Notes: generated by a model not told the origin, from the letters alone. DNA of 64,000 bases from Dipteris shenzhenensis (GCA_047967505.1 CM106538.1); one strand, 5' to 3'; shown: positions 46,131 to 58,540, counted from the stretch's first letter. Numbers and translations are program-made.

Positions 46131-46596
46131 AAAGTACACTTTATGCCTTGGAACTTGTGCCATTCATGATTTCATCATCAATACCACAACCACTTTTCCC
46201 TCCCCTGTCTCCCAATCTTCATCCCTGCCATGACCCTCGCATCTTCCATTTCCTTCTCTCTGATCCTTTCCTACCCAGCACACTCCATCCAGACTGCAAC
46301 CTGCCTGAAGACTACAACTACTGCCAGATCTCCAGGTTACCTAGAGTGCAAAGTTCAAGCTAGAGAAAGAGCAGGAGATTTACCAGTGCAACTCCATCAG
46401 CATGGAAAAGGAAAAAAAAGGCCAGAATTCTAGATTGGTTTCAATGTTTTTTAACATTTATTTCTTCCATCCATCGGATTTTTGATGTCCCAATGTCTTC
46501 ACTCAGCTCCATCCTTCTTGTTACATTTTCAATTTATACTGTTCAAGAATGTGGTAAATCACCCAGAAATTAGATTGGAGTTGGATATGAATAAAA

Positions 46597-47300
46597 ACTA
46601 GAAATTTGCAACAAAATGCGAGGAGAGTGGTTTATAATTCTCTAAACAACCCATATCGCATTTTGCTGCAAATTCCTGTTGTTGACACATTCCTCATGAA
46701 AAGTTTCACTCATTCCATTATTTCTCTTGCATATGAGAATGATAGTGTCCAGGAATCACTGAGATGAACCAAGTGCTTGATTTGACATGCACATGAACAG
46801 AACTTGAGAATTTGCAACAAAATGCGAGGAGGGTGGTTTATAATTCTCTAAACAGCCCATATCGCATTTTGCTGCAAATTCCTGTTGTTGACACATTCCT
46901 CATGAATAGTTTCACTCATTCCATTATTTCTCTTGCATATGAGATCATAGCATCCAGGAATCACTGAGATGAACCAAGTGCTTGATTTGACATGCACATG
47001 AACAGAACTTGAGAATTTGCAACAAAATGCGAGGAGAGTGGTTTATAATTCTCTAAATAGCCCATATCGCATTTTGCTGCAGATTCCTGTTGTTGACACA
47101 TTCCTCATGAAAAGTTTCACTCATTCCATTATTTCTCTTGCATATGAGATCATAGTGTCCAGGAATCACTTAGATGAACCAAGTGCTTGATTTGACATGC
47201 ACATGAACAGAACTTGAGAATTTGCAACAAAATGCGAGGAGAGTGGTATATAATTCTCTAAACAGCCCATATCACATTTTGCTGCAAATTCCTATGTCTG
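46597..47300. repeat. Tandem array of a 205-bp hairpin-bearing unit (3.4 copies)
   Basis: Units start near 46597, 46804, 47009 and 47214, a period of 205-207 bp. Each begins with the hairpin AATTTGCAACAAAATGCGA…TCGCATTTTGCTGCAAATT (arms ~19 bp). Each then carries TGTTGACACATTCCTCATGA and TGATTTGACATGCACATGAA. Copies are nearly identical, so amplification was recent compared with the decay of the flanking genes. The array ends about 60 bp before the unit C start. Confidence 0.9.
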
Positions 47301-47361
47301 ATTTGGTTCTCACTTCTACCTCATTAATTTGCTATCTTTAGCCCTGTGGAAATCTTCCTTG

Positions 47362-49245
47362 ATGATGAGAAATGTTTTGTGGCTCCAGGCCCCACCTTTC
47401 AAGAGGAAGCTGGACTTTTCTACTGCTATTATTAGACCACAGCAATCACCAGGTGAGTCATGAGATGTCATGAAGGAATTATCTGGTAATATACAATGCA
47501 TTCACTGATTGCATATGTCAGCGTATAGAATTCATAGTATATAAGTTTTTGAACAGGCAAAAAGAAGAGACTGGAGCAGAGTGCTGATTCTTCCATCAAA
47601 AAACAAATGGAACCAGAAGAGGACAATTCTCCAGATTTGCTCCTATTTGAGTTTCTTCACAAATGCAAGGCTCAGAGTCACTTCCATATATACCACAGTA
47701 TTTTCAACATGGAGTTCACAATGAGCTCTGTACTGGAGCAGCACAAAGATTTTCTTTCAGACTATTGGGATACCTTCAAAAAACTGATAGAGGCAGGAAG
47801 AATTGTGGAAGGAGAAAAGGTTTTTGTGCACATAAATCATATTGTCTCCAATGACAGGCTGAGGTACCATGTAAATAGAAGATTTGACAGCCTGCCTGAT
47901 CACTATAAATTCAACTGTAGTTTGCACACCAGAAAGTGCAGAGTGCTAGAGGAGAGCATGGCATTTCTTATGTACATTGTCTTCAGTCAGGAGTCTTTGG
48001 ATGAACAAGGGCAGGAAATAGAAGAAGAAGACACATCTGAAGCAGAGAAAAAGGAGGATGTTTCTTTGGTCATAGAAATGGCAGAGCAAGAAGAAGATAT
48101 CAACCTTCAGGATGAGGGGCTGCAAGTGGCTGCTCTTGACCTTGTTCAACTAAGGACAAAAACTCTGAGGGGACAGAGCCAGTTGAAGATTTTGATGTTC
48201 AGAGCAGCAATTATGCAGTGCCCATGCTTCCAGGTGTGTTGATTGGTGGAAAGGATTATGTTTTCCTCCATGATATAGAGTGTATGTTCAATTTGAGGGA
48301 GGACTATGCCATTTCCCTTATTGCCCAGGCTTCAAGGCTTGACAAGGAGGTTGGCATAGAGGATGACCATTCACTACTGGCTTTGGAAACAATGTTTGAT
48401 CCTGTAGAGGCCCTTTCATTTTGTTTCAAAGAGGCTGAAAAGTTCCAAGAGCCAGATGAAGCTGCCTTCCAGCTCACACAGGAAGCTATGAATCTCTCAG
48501 CACTATACACAGAAAAGCCTAAAGAAGAGGCTGGACAAGAGGGGAGAGGGATAAATCTTTGGAAAGATGAACTGCTTGTTGTTGATGAAAATGAGAAGGT
48601 ACTTCAAATCAAATACTTTGACTTCTGCTTAACTTTGTTTTTGTAGGTTGTGTATTGTCTCACTCCAATCCTTTGATATGTGGCAACTACAAATTGAGGA
48701 TGACACATTCCTCCAGAGATCAAGTGGAAGCAGGTAGGTTGGGTTTCGCAAAATGTCAGGCCTAGCTCATTATATTCATGATCTAGGCAGTGCCAAGATC
48801 TTGATTTACCATAGGCAGTTGAGCAATAATGGAGAAGCCATTGTTTACTTCCTAAAATGTTTGTCCAGGGTTTTTAGGTGGACATGTTCTTTCATGGCAA
48901 AAGGAAAAGATAATTTTGATAGAGAGGTTATCTGCCATAGATATATTTGGAGATTATGTGAATAAGCACGCCTCTAGGGCCGCTTACTTTTTGTCTTACA
49001 CTTCTTATGCATTAGCATGTGGTGTTAAGGAGCCCAAATATCTGGAGGGCTATGGAAAACACCAGCTCGTAAGGTTTCGAGAGCCACCCATGATTGCATC
49101 AGGCCACACAGTCCAAGAAGAGGAACAGGTGGAGAGAGCTGAAGAAAAGGATAAAGAGACAGTCGACATCAAGCCAATAAAGAAGAAAAAGACTCCAATC
49201 AAGATCAAAAAGAGAATTCCGATCAGCAGGCCCTGGGAGAAATAG
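47362..49245 (+). pseudogene. Unit C: unrecognised acidic nuclear-type protein, spliced
   Basis: Exon 1 (47362-47452) starts MMRNVLWLQAPPFKRK and ends at CACCAG|GTGAGT. Exon 2 (from 47557) joins in frame to give PGKKKRLEQ, a possible nuclear localisation signal, and stays open to 48242: LLLFEFLHKCKAQSHFH, then EEDTSEAEKKEDVS. A one-base frame change near 48150-48170 continues into STKDKNSEGTEPVEDFD and LIGGKDYVFLHDIECMFNL to a donor at 48598. Further stretches (48647-49245) read FDMWQLQIEDDTFLQ, YIHDLGSAKILIYHRQ, SYALACGVKEPKYLEGYGKH and a Lys-rich end. No family recognised. Its divergent orientation to unit B, with hairpins between, suggests a shared promoter region. Confidence 0.5.
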
Positions 49246-49249
49246 GATT

Positions 49250-49569
49250 TAGTCATCGAATATAGCACAAACATTATATTAAATTTGAACTGATTTGTAT
49301 AAAGTCTTTGATATCTGGTATGATCTTGTATAAATGATTAATAAGTTGATGATGAAATGATTTGTACATTTACATAGAGTGGTGTCGTTAAATATTAAAT
49401 GAACAATATATTGAAATTGTAAACAAATTGTATTAAGTTTAGATCATATGTTTCAGAAAAGAAATACTTTTCATGCATAACACCAAGAGTCACTTGTTCC
49501 ACTAAAAAAATTTCTATTGAATGAGTTTGAAAACATGTGGACATAACACCAATAAGTTACAAATGAGTC
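49250..49569. other. Spacer between convergent units C and D
   Basis: AT-rich, no frame. Probably the 3' regions of both units. Confidence 0.4.
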
Positions 49570-51275
49570 CTATTCATGTTTACTTGTCCATTTATGGTTT
49601 CTAAATATCTTCGATTCCCTCCATTGTCTATGTCTCTCTGCTGCAATTGAATTGTCTAGAGCTTGTCTTCGTCTTTGCTTTTCGGCTAGAAGAAAAGCAA
49701 GCTTGATTTTGGAGCTAGCAACTTTTCTTTTAGCATGCAGCCTCTGTAGTATGCCTTGGTAAAACCATTGGAAGACTTCCTTCAGACTATTTGCCTTCTG
49801 ACTCCCTCCATAGTGTTGTGTGTGTCTAAAAAATGCATTACGTGCCATGTAGTGAGACTTCTCCATGCCTTGGGTAGACCAAATAGCTGGGCATCCATAC
49901 TTTTTGACAAAATAGGGAAGGTGGTTGTATATGATATGCTGTAAGACATAAGAATGCATAGTAAGTAATAAAAAAAAAGAGGATCACACTTAAGTAAAAG
50001 AAAAAGACATAACCTTACCATGTAGTGAGTTATATTGCAGTCTGTCCACGTGTCTTTCATTGACTTTCCAAAATGTTTAATTGCCTCCTCAAAGTTCTTG
50101 TAATCACTCTTTGTCCATGTTACTTTGTCACAGAACATGAAGAGTTGATCAAGAGACCTCCACACCTCTGCCTTCCTATTTCGTGCTTCCCCATCTGCCT
50201 CATGATCTTTCACAGCATTATGGACTTGCTTCCACAATCCATAATTAATCTTTGAAACTGTTCTACCTTGCCTTACTTGCTTACTGTGTTTGGGTCGAGA
50301 CAAGAATCTTCTTGCCTAAACACCACCAATAGAGGGCTTGATTGGTACCTCCTTGCCATTGGTAGACTTTTTAAAATACTTTGTGATTTGAACATCTCCT
50401 CCATGCAGACCTATATCGGATAACACTTTTTCCAATGCTTGAAGACAATCCTTTCTATTTTTTTCGGGACGGAGTTTCCAAGTAAATCCAATATATAAAA
50501 ATACAAATTTCTCAATAATTCGACATAGACCATGCAATGTGCAGATGTGAACATTACATAGTGGAATGTCTAGAATGGCCTTGAAGTCAGGGTCAACTTT
50601 ATCTCTATTAGGTGCTCTCTTCCACCATTTTGAATCCATTACTTGAGCTGATTCTTTGCAGTAAAGACAAGGAGACTTTGAGTTGCCTCCTTTACTAATG
50701 TTATACATGCACTTAAGTGTTTTAAGATCCCCGGCCATGTGCCTCTCTACTTGAAAATCACCTTTTCCTGCAACATTGAGATTCTCGCCTTGCACTTGTC
50801 TTTTGATTATTCTTGGTATTTCCGTGTGGTGAAACACCCAATCTAGTGTTTCATGGTCTTCGGTCTTCACCTGCGAGATTATAGAAAACAAAAGTATTAC
50901 TATATTAGATTTGAAAACAATGACCAAAATCAAGTATAAAAGAAAAAATGATCATACCTGGAACGAGCCTAACCACCATATGTGTTTCTCTGACTGGTAG
51001 CAATCGGCAATGATGCAAAATGTCCAGCCAAAGGAAAAGGTACGATTGCTCTCAAGTCAAATATATTGTTCCAAGGATCATACACAGTGGTTCCTTTAAC
51101 ACCATGAAATATTTCTTCAATATGGATATATTGCCCAATAAATTCATCTATACTTTCATTCAAATGACCTCTTATCCTCCACACAGTTGCTGGATTTGGC
51201 AGTAAAACTCGTTTAATCCTTTGATCTTTTAAAGTTGAGGATATCGCATGGAAAATCGAACTATATCCCTTCCTG
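49570..51275 (-). pseudogene. Unit D: DNA-transposon transposase (RNase H-fold type, superfamily uncertain), 5' truncated
   Basis: Three exons on the minus strand. The first (to 50958) reads VLLPNPATVWRIRGHLNES; after a frame change it reads WTFCIIADCYQSEKHIWWLGSFQ. An 87-bp intron follows (50957-50871). The second (50870-50019) joins in frame with VKTEDHETLDWVFH and has HMAGDLKTLKCMYNISKG and PCLYCKESAQ, then VHICTLHGLCRIIEKF and FGKSMKDTWTDCNITHYM, interrupted by one in-frame TAG at 50318. A 79-bp intron (50018-49940) precedes HIIYNHLPYFVKKYG, TQGMEKSHYMARNAFFRHT and a Lys/Arg-rich end. The 'GD(L/Y)K..L…PC.(Y/W)CK' and 'EKxHYxxRxxxxxxT' blocks resemble transposases described from animals and ferns. 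The upstream part is replaced by a Copia relic. Confidence 0.6.
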
Positions 51276-52840
51276 CTAACTCGCACTCCCATGTGCCATA
51301 AGATCCTCCTCAGCCACACTGCTTCACAAGCAGCAAAACATGTTGCCTTGTACTCAGCCTCGGTAGAAGACAATGCCACTGTTGGTTGTTTCTTACTGAT
51401 CCAAGAGAAGATACCTGAACCTAAAGAGAGACAATATCCAGAAACTGATTTCCTGGAATCAACATCTCGAGCCCAATCTGAGTCACAATGACCAGCCAAG
51501 GAAGTGCCCGTGCCATAAGTGATACCATAATTAAGAGTGCCCTTCACATACCTGAGCACCAGCATCCCTGCATCCCAATGATTCTCTCGAGGCTTATTGG
51601 AGAACTTGCTCAAAACGCCAATAGCAAAACTGATGTCCAGTATAGTGTTGCATAGATAGATAAGACTGCCAACCAACTTCCTATACCTCCCGATGTCTGC
51701 TAGAGGTGAGCCATCCTCCATAGACAGCCTCGCATTTACCTCCATAGGTGTAGCTATCTCCTTGCACTCTGACATACCAAATGCCTTCAAGATCTCCCTT
51801 GCATATTTCTACTGAGAGATGAAGATCTTGCCTGGCTCTTGCCAGACTTCAATCCCCAAACAGTAGTGCATCAATCCTAAGTCTATCATCTCAAACTCCA
51901 TGCTCAATGCCTTTCTAGTCTGCTGGATCATGTCTTCATAGTCACCTGTAATAAGGAGATCATCCACATATAGAACAATAATAGCAGATTTTCCACCTTT
52001 AGGCTTGGTATCTTTCTAGATCTGGTAATCCTCTTAGGGGAAAGAATTGAGAAACATCATACCCAACACTTGTATCTCAAGGATACTCTAAGTGGAGGTA
52101 GAATAGTCCTATGCTACATTCATTAAGGTCAATGAGGCGATCATAGAGTTGCGAGGGGAATAACAAACGGGCCAAAATTGGGCACGGATCTAGAATGGGA
52201 GGGAGTTGAGATCTAAGCCAAGTTTGATAGAGTGGTTCAAGCAGCACAAACCATGACACACAAAATTCCAAGAAGGCAACAACATCTCTACAATAAAAAG
52301 GGTCGACCCCTTAGACTCTTTACGTTTTTCCATCAGGTTTGCATAAGGTGGGGTATATATTTAGGATACGACTCAACAACCTTTACAAGAAGTCCATTCA
52401 AGTCTAAGATCACAGCACTTCATTCTTGATGGAGAGGCATCAGTATCGCTCTTGTGGGGGTGGAGGTAGGCACAAGAGCTGATCCATTAAAGGGACGACT
52501 ACTGCTCTGAATGGCTTTCCTCCAATGTTTCTTCCTATACACATACAAGTTAGCATCTGAGGCACATATTTTGAAGTTTAATTTATGAAAGAACTTATCT
52601 ATCTGTTGGTACCATGCTCTTGGGGCCAGCCTATACAAAGCCTTCTTCAGTTTACATACCTTGTTCTCAGAATGGGGGGCCTCCAACCTAGGTGGTTGAG
52701 CCACCTTCCCACTGTGCAAAGTGTGAATCCCTTGTTCTGGAATCCTTGTGTGAATATAAAGTCCTTCAAAGATCTCAGACTTGATCTCTTGGAATCTTCG
52801 ATATATATTACTTGGGACTTTTTTAGGGGTTGACCACCTC
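51276..52840 (-). pseudogene. Copia RT and RNase H relic
   Basis: On the minus strand 52917-52420 has ENKVCKLKKALYRLAPRAWYQQID (RT). After an unrelated-looking stretch (52420-52020) come IIVLYVDDLLITGD (RT active site, ~51970) and SECKEIATPME, GSLIYLCN, DWARDVDSRKSVSGYCLSL and VALSSTEAEYKA (RNase H, 51790-51290). It differs from the 5.3-kb element (YVDDLLITGD instead of YVDDMLLASK). RNase H stops at about WHMGV, where the frame runs on into transposase unit D. Confidence 0.85.
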
Positions 52841-53029
52841 TCTAATATAGTCGGCTTTTCAATAAAACTTGAGTTAAGTAGTAAATTTTCTTTGTATTTA
52901 TTCATCCTTATATACAATGGTGGTCTCTCGAAACGTAGAAGAGTAAAACTTGGTTGTATACTACCCGCGTATATAACTTTAGGGGCTGACTATACATTTG
53001 GCTTTTTTATATAACTTCAGTTTTTAAGT

Positions 53030-53205
53030 AATAATTCGCCATATATCCGTCCTTGGATATGACTACTTCACTCAGCTGGAATTTATGATTTGAAAATGTT
53101 GCATTTAGTTGGATTCGAATGTTCCATTTTCTTATGACTGCTTCACTCAGTTGGACTTTATAATTTGAAAATGTTTCCCTGAGTTGGACTTTATAATTTG
53201 ATGGA
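53030..53205. repeat. Small tandem repeat (CTCAGTTGGACTTTATAATTTG)
   Basis: Four imperfect copies of a unit containing CAGyTGGAnTTTATnATTTG AAAATGTT lie at about 53073, 53147 and 53173, plus one diverged at 53107. Confidence 0.6.
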
Positions 53206-53249
53206 CATTTTCCAATAATACAGTATGATTCCATAGAGCACCATTCATT

Positions 53250-54640
53250 TAGGGTTTGTTGTCACTAGCTCGGTGGCTGAATTTTGATAATAGATAAAGA
53301 GAACCAGCCTAAAGGGGATTGTTTTATTATAGCACATTGCAATAATATGATCCGTTTTAGGATAGCAAGGCGGTAGTGTAGGATAAGTGGTCACCAGCAC
53401 AATGGTTGGATGCATACTAGGATATTAATTGCCACCAGTGCGGTGGTTTGCTTCTATTATTACAAGATGAATGGCATGCAATTCATTCATTTAGGATTTG
53501 TGGTCACCCGTGTATTTGTGGTCATAGCCCGGTGATTGAAATTTGATAATAGTTAAAGAGAACCAACCTAAAGGGGACACCATAAACAAATGCATTTTCT
53601 AATATTTCACTAGCCCATGGTTGAAATAGAGAACCAACGTGTTTGTGGGAGCTATTTTCCTTGTGTGCAACTAAGGAAAATGCAATTGGATCCCATGACG
53701 TGTGATTAGATGACTAAAAACAAGCACGGTGGTTGTTTGGGATATACTAAAAGCAAGCGTGGGGTTAATCTATTGCTTGGGATTTACAAACTTAAGCACG
53801 GTGGTTGTTTGGGACACATGATGAGGATCCAGGTGTCCTTTCTTGCTACACATGATGAGGATCTGTTGGCCTACAGACTGCACATTCATCGAGGAGACAT
53901 GGGAATCGATCCCCATGGAGCAATGCTCCAATACGACCAAATCTCAAGTCATTCACAGCTTGCCTGCACATGTCAAATCCTATGTGTGTTTGGCAAATTG
54001 GCAACAACAAACATTCTTGTCTTTCAGTTTCCTGACGTCCCAGGGCTTCCAATGCTCAAAGCTCCTCTGCCCAATTGAAATGTCAGGATTCTGATCCATA
54101 AAATTGAGATACAATCCATATGCTGACCCAACATGTAGGCCCCCTTTTTGCACTACTATCTGAAAAACAAAATAAAATACAATATGCGCAAAAATACAGT
54201 CTAATCAAACTAATCAACCTACGGGAAAACAAAATAATTTCAACCCCCGTGCTAGTTTAATATAGTCATATATAATAAGGTACTAGCAAAACAAAAAAAT
54301 TTCAACCACCTCGTTGGTTTAGGACAGTCACAATTTAAACCACCAGGCTAGTTTAGGACATGGTCACAATTTCAACCACCGGGCTGGTTCACTATTTCAA
54401 CTACCAGGCTGGTTTAGCCTAACGGTCATAATTAGACAATAACAATTATATTGATTTTCATTTTTGAATTTCATCAAGTAAGTGCATGGAAAAAGAAATA
54501 ATTCAAATTATAAATAGTGTTGGATTTATTAAAAGATCTTTGCACATGCACAAATTGCACATTTTCAACTTCTTCCATTTTAGGGTGAATCTAGATACCA
54601 ATACCAACAGCTATCAATGTTTTAAGACCACCATGTAGTA
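53250..54640 (-). mobile_element. DNA transposon relic, copy C (inverted, internally deleted)
   Basis: Reverse-complemented, 54640-54490 matches the start of copy A (TGATAGTTGGTA-like then ATTGGTATCTA…CACCCTA). 54420-54160 is a zone of CCACCGGGCTGGTT motifs. 54160-53840 matches the Cys-rich transposase part of copy B. 53820-53690 has AAATCCC and AAACAACCACCGTGC motifs. The middle ~1 kb seen in copies A and B is missing, as is the C-terminal transposase half. Confidence 0.7.
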
Positions 54641-54644
54641 GTCC

Positions 54645-55140
54645 CACTAGTTTGGATTCCAAATTTTCAATCTGTTTTGGTTTTCAACAAATCAAAAAAA
54701 AGTTATGGAGCGTGCCCTCAAATGGGTGTGCATCACTTTAGCACAACATTGGAGGCCCGCTAATCCATGCCTAATGTTCTCATTTAGGTGTGTCCTTAGG
54801 TTGAGGAGAAGCTCACATAGTGTAATTTTGGATGATTATGTGGTTGAATTTCTGTACAAAATGAAATTTTTAATAAATTGCTATATCCTATAGTCTTCAG
54901 GATGCATGCTTCACATGCAATGCACTTGTAATGCTTCTTATCCCCTAATTTTTTGGTCTCATGTTTAAGTTTGGAATGTGTACTACAACTTCAAGACAAA
55001 TTTTGCCAAATTTTGTTGAGAAATACGTAAGTTATGGGTCATGCAAGATACCTATATAGAGAAAAGTCCCTGAACCTCACCAAAAATGGCTACACCGAAG
55101 CAAACAATGACCCCTAAGGCTATTACTCAGCAGGGTAACT
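54645..55140. other. Intergenic, nothing recognised
   Basis: AT-rich, no frame of note. Confidence 0.3.
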
Positions 55141-55199
55141 ACAAGATTAAGCACTCGAGCGATTTTTACAAAGCATACAAGATTTACCTTGCCCTATAG

Positions 55200-55895
55200 C
55201 CTCTACTTTGCCTAAGTATTTCAAGGCGCTCGTATGATTAACCGAGAAGTTACTACAGGTGGCTACGACCAAGAACGCCAGTTTGTGGCAACATTTTTTC
55301 CAAGTTTGTCGCTTGTTGCTTGCCAAGCTCACTAAGCCATACGTGCAACAAAAGCAGTATAAATAGGAGTTTGTGCACCTTGGCATCACGGACCTAGACA
55401 TGGTCCATGTAGCAGAGCAATGGAAAGAAGAATGCCAAAGATCCACCCTCAACAAAGTACCTATCACTATCAATGCCTTGCATCCGTAGCCGTCAGCCCT
55501 AGCACCAGGTTTCCTTGATCCACTTCATGCCTATCTCTTTGAGCAGGATACCCCATATCCTCTTTCGCTTCAACCATCCGCCCTAGTGATTGTGCCCCAT
55601 CCGGCACCCCCAAAGAGGACAAGGCACCATTGAGGACACTCCAGTCTAGTAGATCATCCAATATTGAAGACCGTCTTCAATTTGTTTCTTCCTTCAGACC
55701 TTGTCATCCACTGGGACACGGATGAAGTTACCTCGAGGAGAAGTGTTGAATCATGGTTGACACAAGAACCCAACTAGGCATCGGACAACCAAACACCTTG
55801 GTTAGCTCAATAGGTAGCCAAGCGCCAAGCGTTGGAGTTCCGAGTAGCAAGGACAAGTAGTGGGTCGACACCAAAGCAGTCCAGTAGTAGTTAGC
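55200..55895 (+). pseudogene. Coding-like relic, unrecognised
   Basis: One plus-strand frame reads FQVCRLLLAKLTKPYVQQKQY, GITDLDMVHVAEQWKEECQRS, LAPGFLDPLHAYLFEQDTPYP, VPHPAPPKRTRHH and later VIHWDTDEVTSRRSVESWL, with single stops between. Pro-rich and with a helical N-terminal part, it may be a retroelement gag. No family assigned. Confidence 0.3.
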
Positions 55896-55899
55896 AATT

Positions 55900-56900
55900 G
55901 AGTAAGGTTCCCAGTTAGGAGCTAGTAGGTCAGTTGCCAAGACCGCCTTGTAGATGGAGCCAGTCTATAAGTTGTTGATTGTAATAGAGGAATGGGAAGC
56001 TTCTAGCTCGTAGTGTCTTGAATGAGAGACAAGTCCAAGTGAGTCTAGAGTGTTGTTGCAAGGTTGAGTGGTTCACCTTGAGTAAAGGTATGATTCTGTG
56101 TAGCCCTTGGCTATTTGTTGGCCAGGTTCCCTTTAGAAATACAAGTATCGCATTCCAATACCATCTTGATCAATATCATTGTGTACTTGTGTTGTTTCTT
56201 GTCCACCCGTCTTCATACGGTTTTCTTCCACACAACACAGACCTCGTTAGTGCATGACACAATTCTACAACCAAGCACTGGTAGGAATGCTAGTCAGTCA
56301 CTGAGGAGTGCAAGACAGGGCATCTTCCACCAAAGCACTGTGCACACACTTAGCATCGGGCACCCTGAGAGGCAAGGGAACTAGGAGTAGAACCAAGTGT
56401 CAACATAAATGTATTATATTGAGATGGGCAGGTCCTTGCTTTCCATGGGTAGAGCGATATGTTAGACTTTAGGATGTAGAGGTGGAGAGATGAGTAATTG
56501 TGATTGATAAATATCAATATGGGACTATATGGCTGTCTAAGCGTGGTAATGAAGAGATTCGGTATTTATGTATGGTTTATTTTTCTCGTTTCTAGGGACA
56601 TCTTTTATGCAATTTAGTTTGAATTTTAGTTAGGTGCAAGAAAGTGTATTGAAGTTTCTTTCTCTTACACAAATGCATTCTTCTATGTTGGTATTTGCTT
56701 ATCGTACAGGACAAAAACCTCATTTGTTTTTGGTACAGAGTCTCCATGGTATTTTGATATGCATTGGGTAAGACAAACTTGTGATATTTTGACTTACTGT
56801 ACACACGTGGCACTTAACCTTCTGTGTGCCAACATGTTCACATTGGTTAGAGTTCTATTCAATGATCTATTGGATTTGTTTATGTGCTCCTCAGTTTGCC
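55900..56900. other. Intergenic, nothing recognised
   Basis: No gene or clear repeat seen. Confidence 0.3.
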
Positions 56901-56916
56901 AAGTGGATTAGTTCTA

Positions 56917-57150
56917 TAGATGGCTTGTGGTAGAAGGCCTCTTATGAGAGCATGCCAAGCTAGGGCTCATCCATGTTATTCATTTGACATGGATCCTCTT
57001 GACTTGGCACATACATTTGTGGTAGATATACTTGTGTGTGCCACAGATGGATTGTGGTACAAGGCCCCTAATGAGAGCATACCAAGCTAGGGCTTTTGAC
57101 TATGTAATAATTCATTTGATAGGTCCTCTTGTGGTAGATACATTTGTACA
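56917..57150 (+). repeat. Imperfect tandem duplication of ~130 bp
   Basis: Both copies contain AGATGGnTTGTGGTAnAAGGCC, GAGAGCATrCCAAGCTAGGGC and TTTGTGGTAGATA or TTGTGGTAGATACATTTG. Confidence 0.7.
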
Positions 57151-57159
57151 ACCCATGGT

Positions 57160-57845
57160 GCAAGCATCTATAAGCAAGAGGATTCATCGAGAGGAGAATG
57201 GGGATGAATAAAGACATGATGCACATGCAAGGATGAGAATCAAGAGATGATGTGTATGCATAGCGACTCCAGCCAATAATCCTTTTGATGACTAGTGAGA
57301 TGCAAATACATTTCTCTCTTATTTATTGTTTTTTATAATTACACATTGTTTTGGATATGACACAATGCATTGATGGTACTTATTTTCCATTGTAATTATA
57401 CACTTTCTATTACACATCCCATTGATCATAAGTATTTCAAAATGTTTATTGTGAGTGTGTTATAAGCATTATTTGAACTTACATTTGTTTGAATTATTTT
57501 AAAATGTAGTGTTTTACCTACATATGCTAGAAGAATGGATGTAGACATGGTTGGAGACCAAAGGTATAATGAAAAAGTGAACATCCTCATATTTGCAATC
57601 ATTTATTAATGATGAAAGTGGTCACTCATATTGAACAATTGCATGAGAACATGACGGTTTCTTTAGCCTTAATGGGGATTGACATTGCTATTTTTTTGTT
57701 TTACAAATGAGAAGTTATAAGTATAATTATTATTTTTAATTGCCATTTTTTATTTAATTGTTGTTCTAAAAAGCCATAATAAGGCATGATCTTATAATTT
57801 ATGGTGTCTTTTTTCTTACTTCTAATCATGGATATCAATGGTTTA
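57160..57845. other. Intergenic, nothing recognised
   Basis: AT-rich, no gene seen. Confidence 0.3.
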
Positions 57846-57849
57846 GAAA

Positions 57850-58540
57850 ATGGGGAATGATTGAAATTATAAGTAGGGAAGGATAATAGTATCTCAATGT
57901 ACTCATGCAAACATTTTATGAAAGCAGGTCCTATGTAATATAAACAACTTTAGTCTCAAGTCAAGAGATATGTATGAAGAACAGAATTGGGGGTAATACT
58001 GGCAGAGATAGGAGGTCTTGTGAAGTGGGGGGTCTTTCGTCACCTTGCATGTCACCACTCGTGTGCCGTTTGGACACCTCCTTCGAATGATTAGCCATAG
58101 AATCATGGCAGTCTTCAGAATCCTGAGCATGCTTACCTTGATCATCCCATTGTCCTCTGCAACTGCTTCATCCATTTTGTCACCAATTTAGAAAATGGGG
58201 AGTGCAGTCAATTTATAAGTAGGGAAATATAATAGCATTTCAATGCATTCATGAAAACATTTTATAAAAGGAGGTCCGATGTATACCAAACAAAAACAAT
58301 TTTAGTTTCAAGTCAAGAGATATGTATGAAGAAAAGAATTGGAGGTAATACTACCAAAGATAGGAGGTCTTGTGAAGTGGGAGGCCTTTTGTCACCTTGC
58401 ATGTCACCACTCATATGCTGTTTGGACACCTCCTTCGAATGATTAGCCACAACATCATGGCGGTCTTCGGAATTTCAGAGCATGCTTACCTTGATCATCC
58501 CATTGTCCTGCAACTGCTTCATCCATTTCATCACCTTGAG
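57850..58540 (+). repeat. Tandem duplication, 344-bp period
   Basis: Copies start at 57850 (AATGGGGAATGATTG) and 58194 (AATGGGGAGTGCAGTC). They match over most of the unit (CAAGTCAAGAGATATGTATG, CACCTCCTTCGAATGATTAG, TGCTTACCTTGATCATCCC). A third partial piece (AAGAGATATGTATGATG) is at 59092. Confidence 0.85.

Noticed and set aside
46085-46433. Two overlapping plus-strand frames (92 and 67 codons) between units B and C
   Set aside because: No domain, no splice support, and they overlap the G-box region; probably chance.
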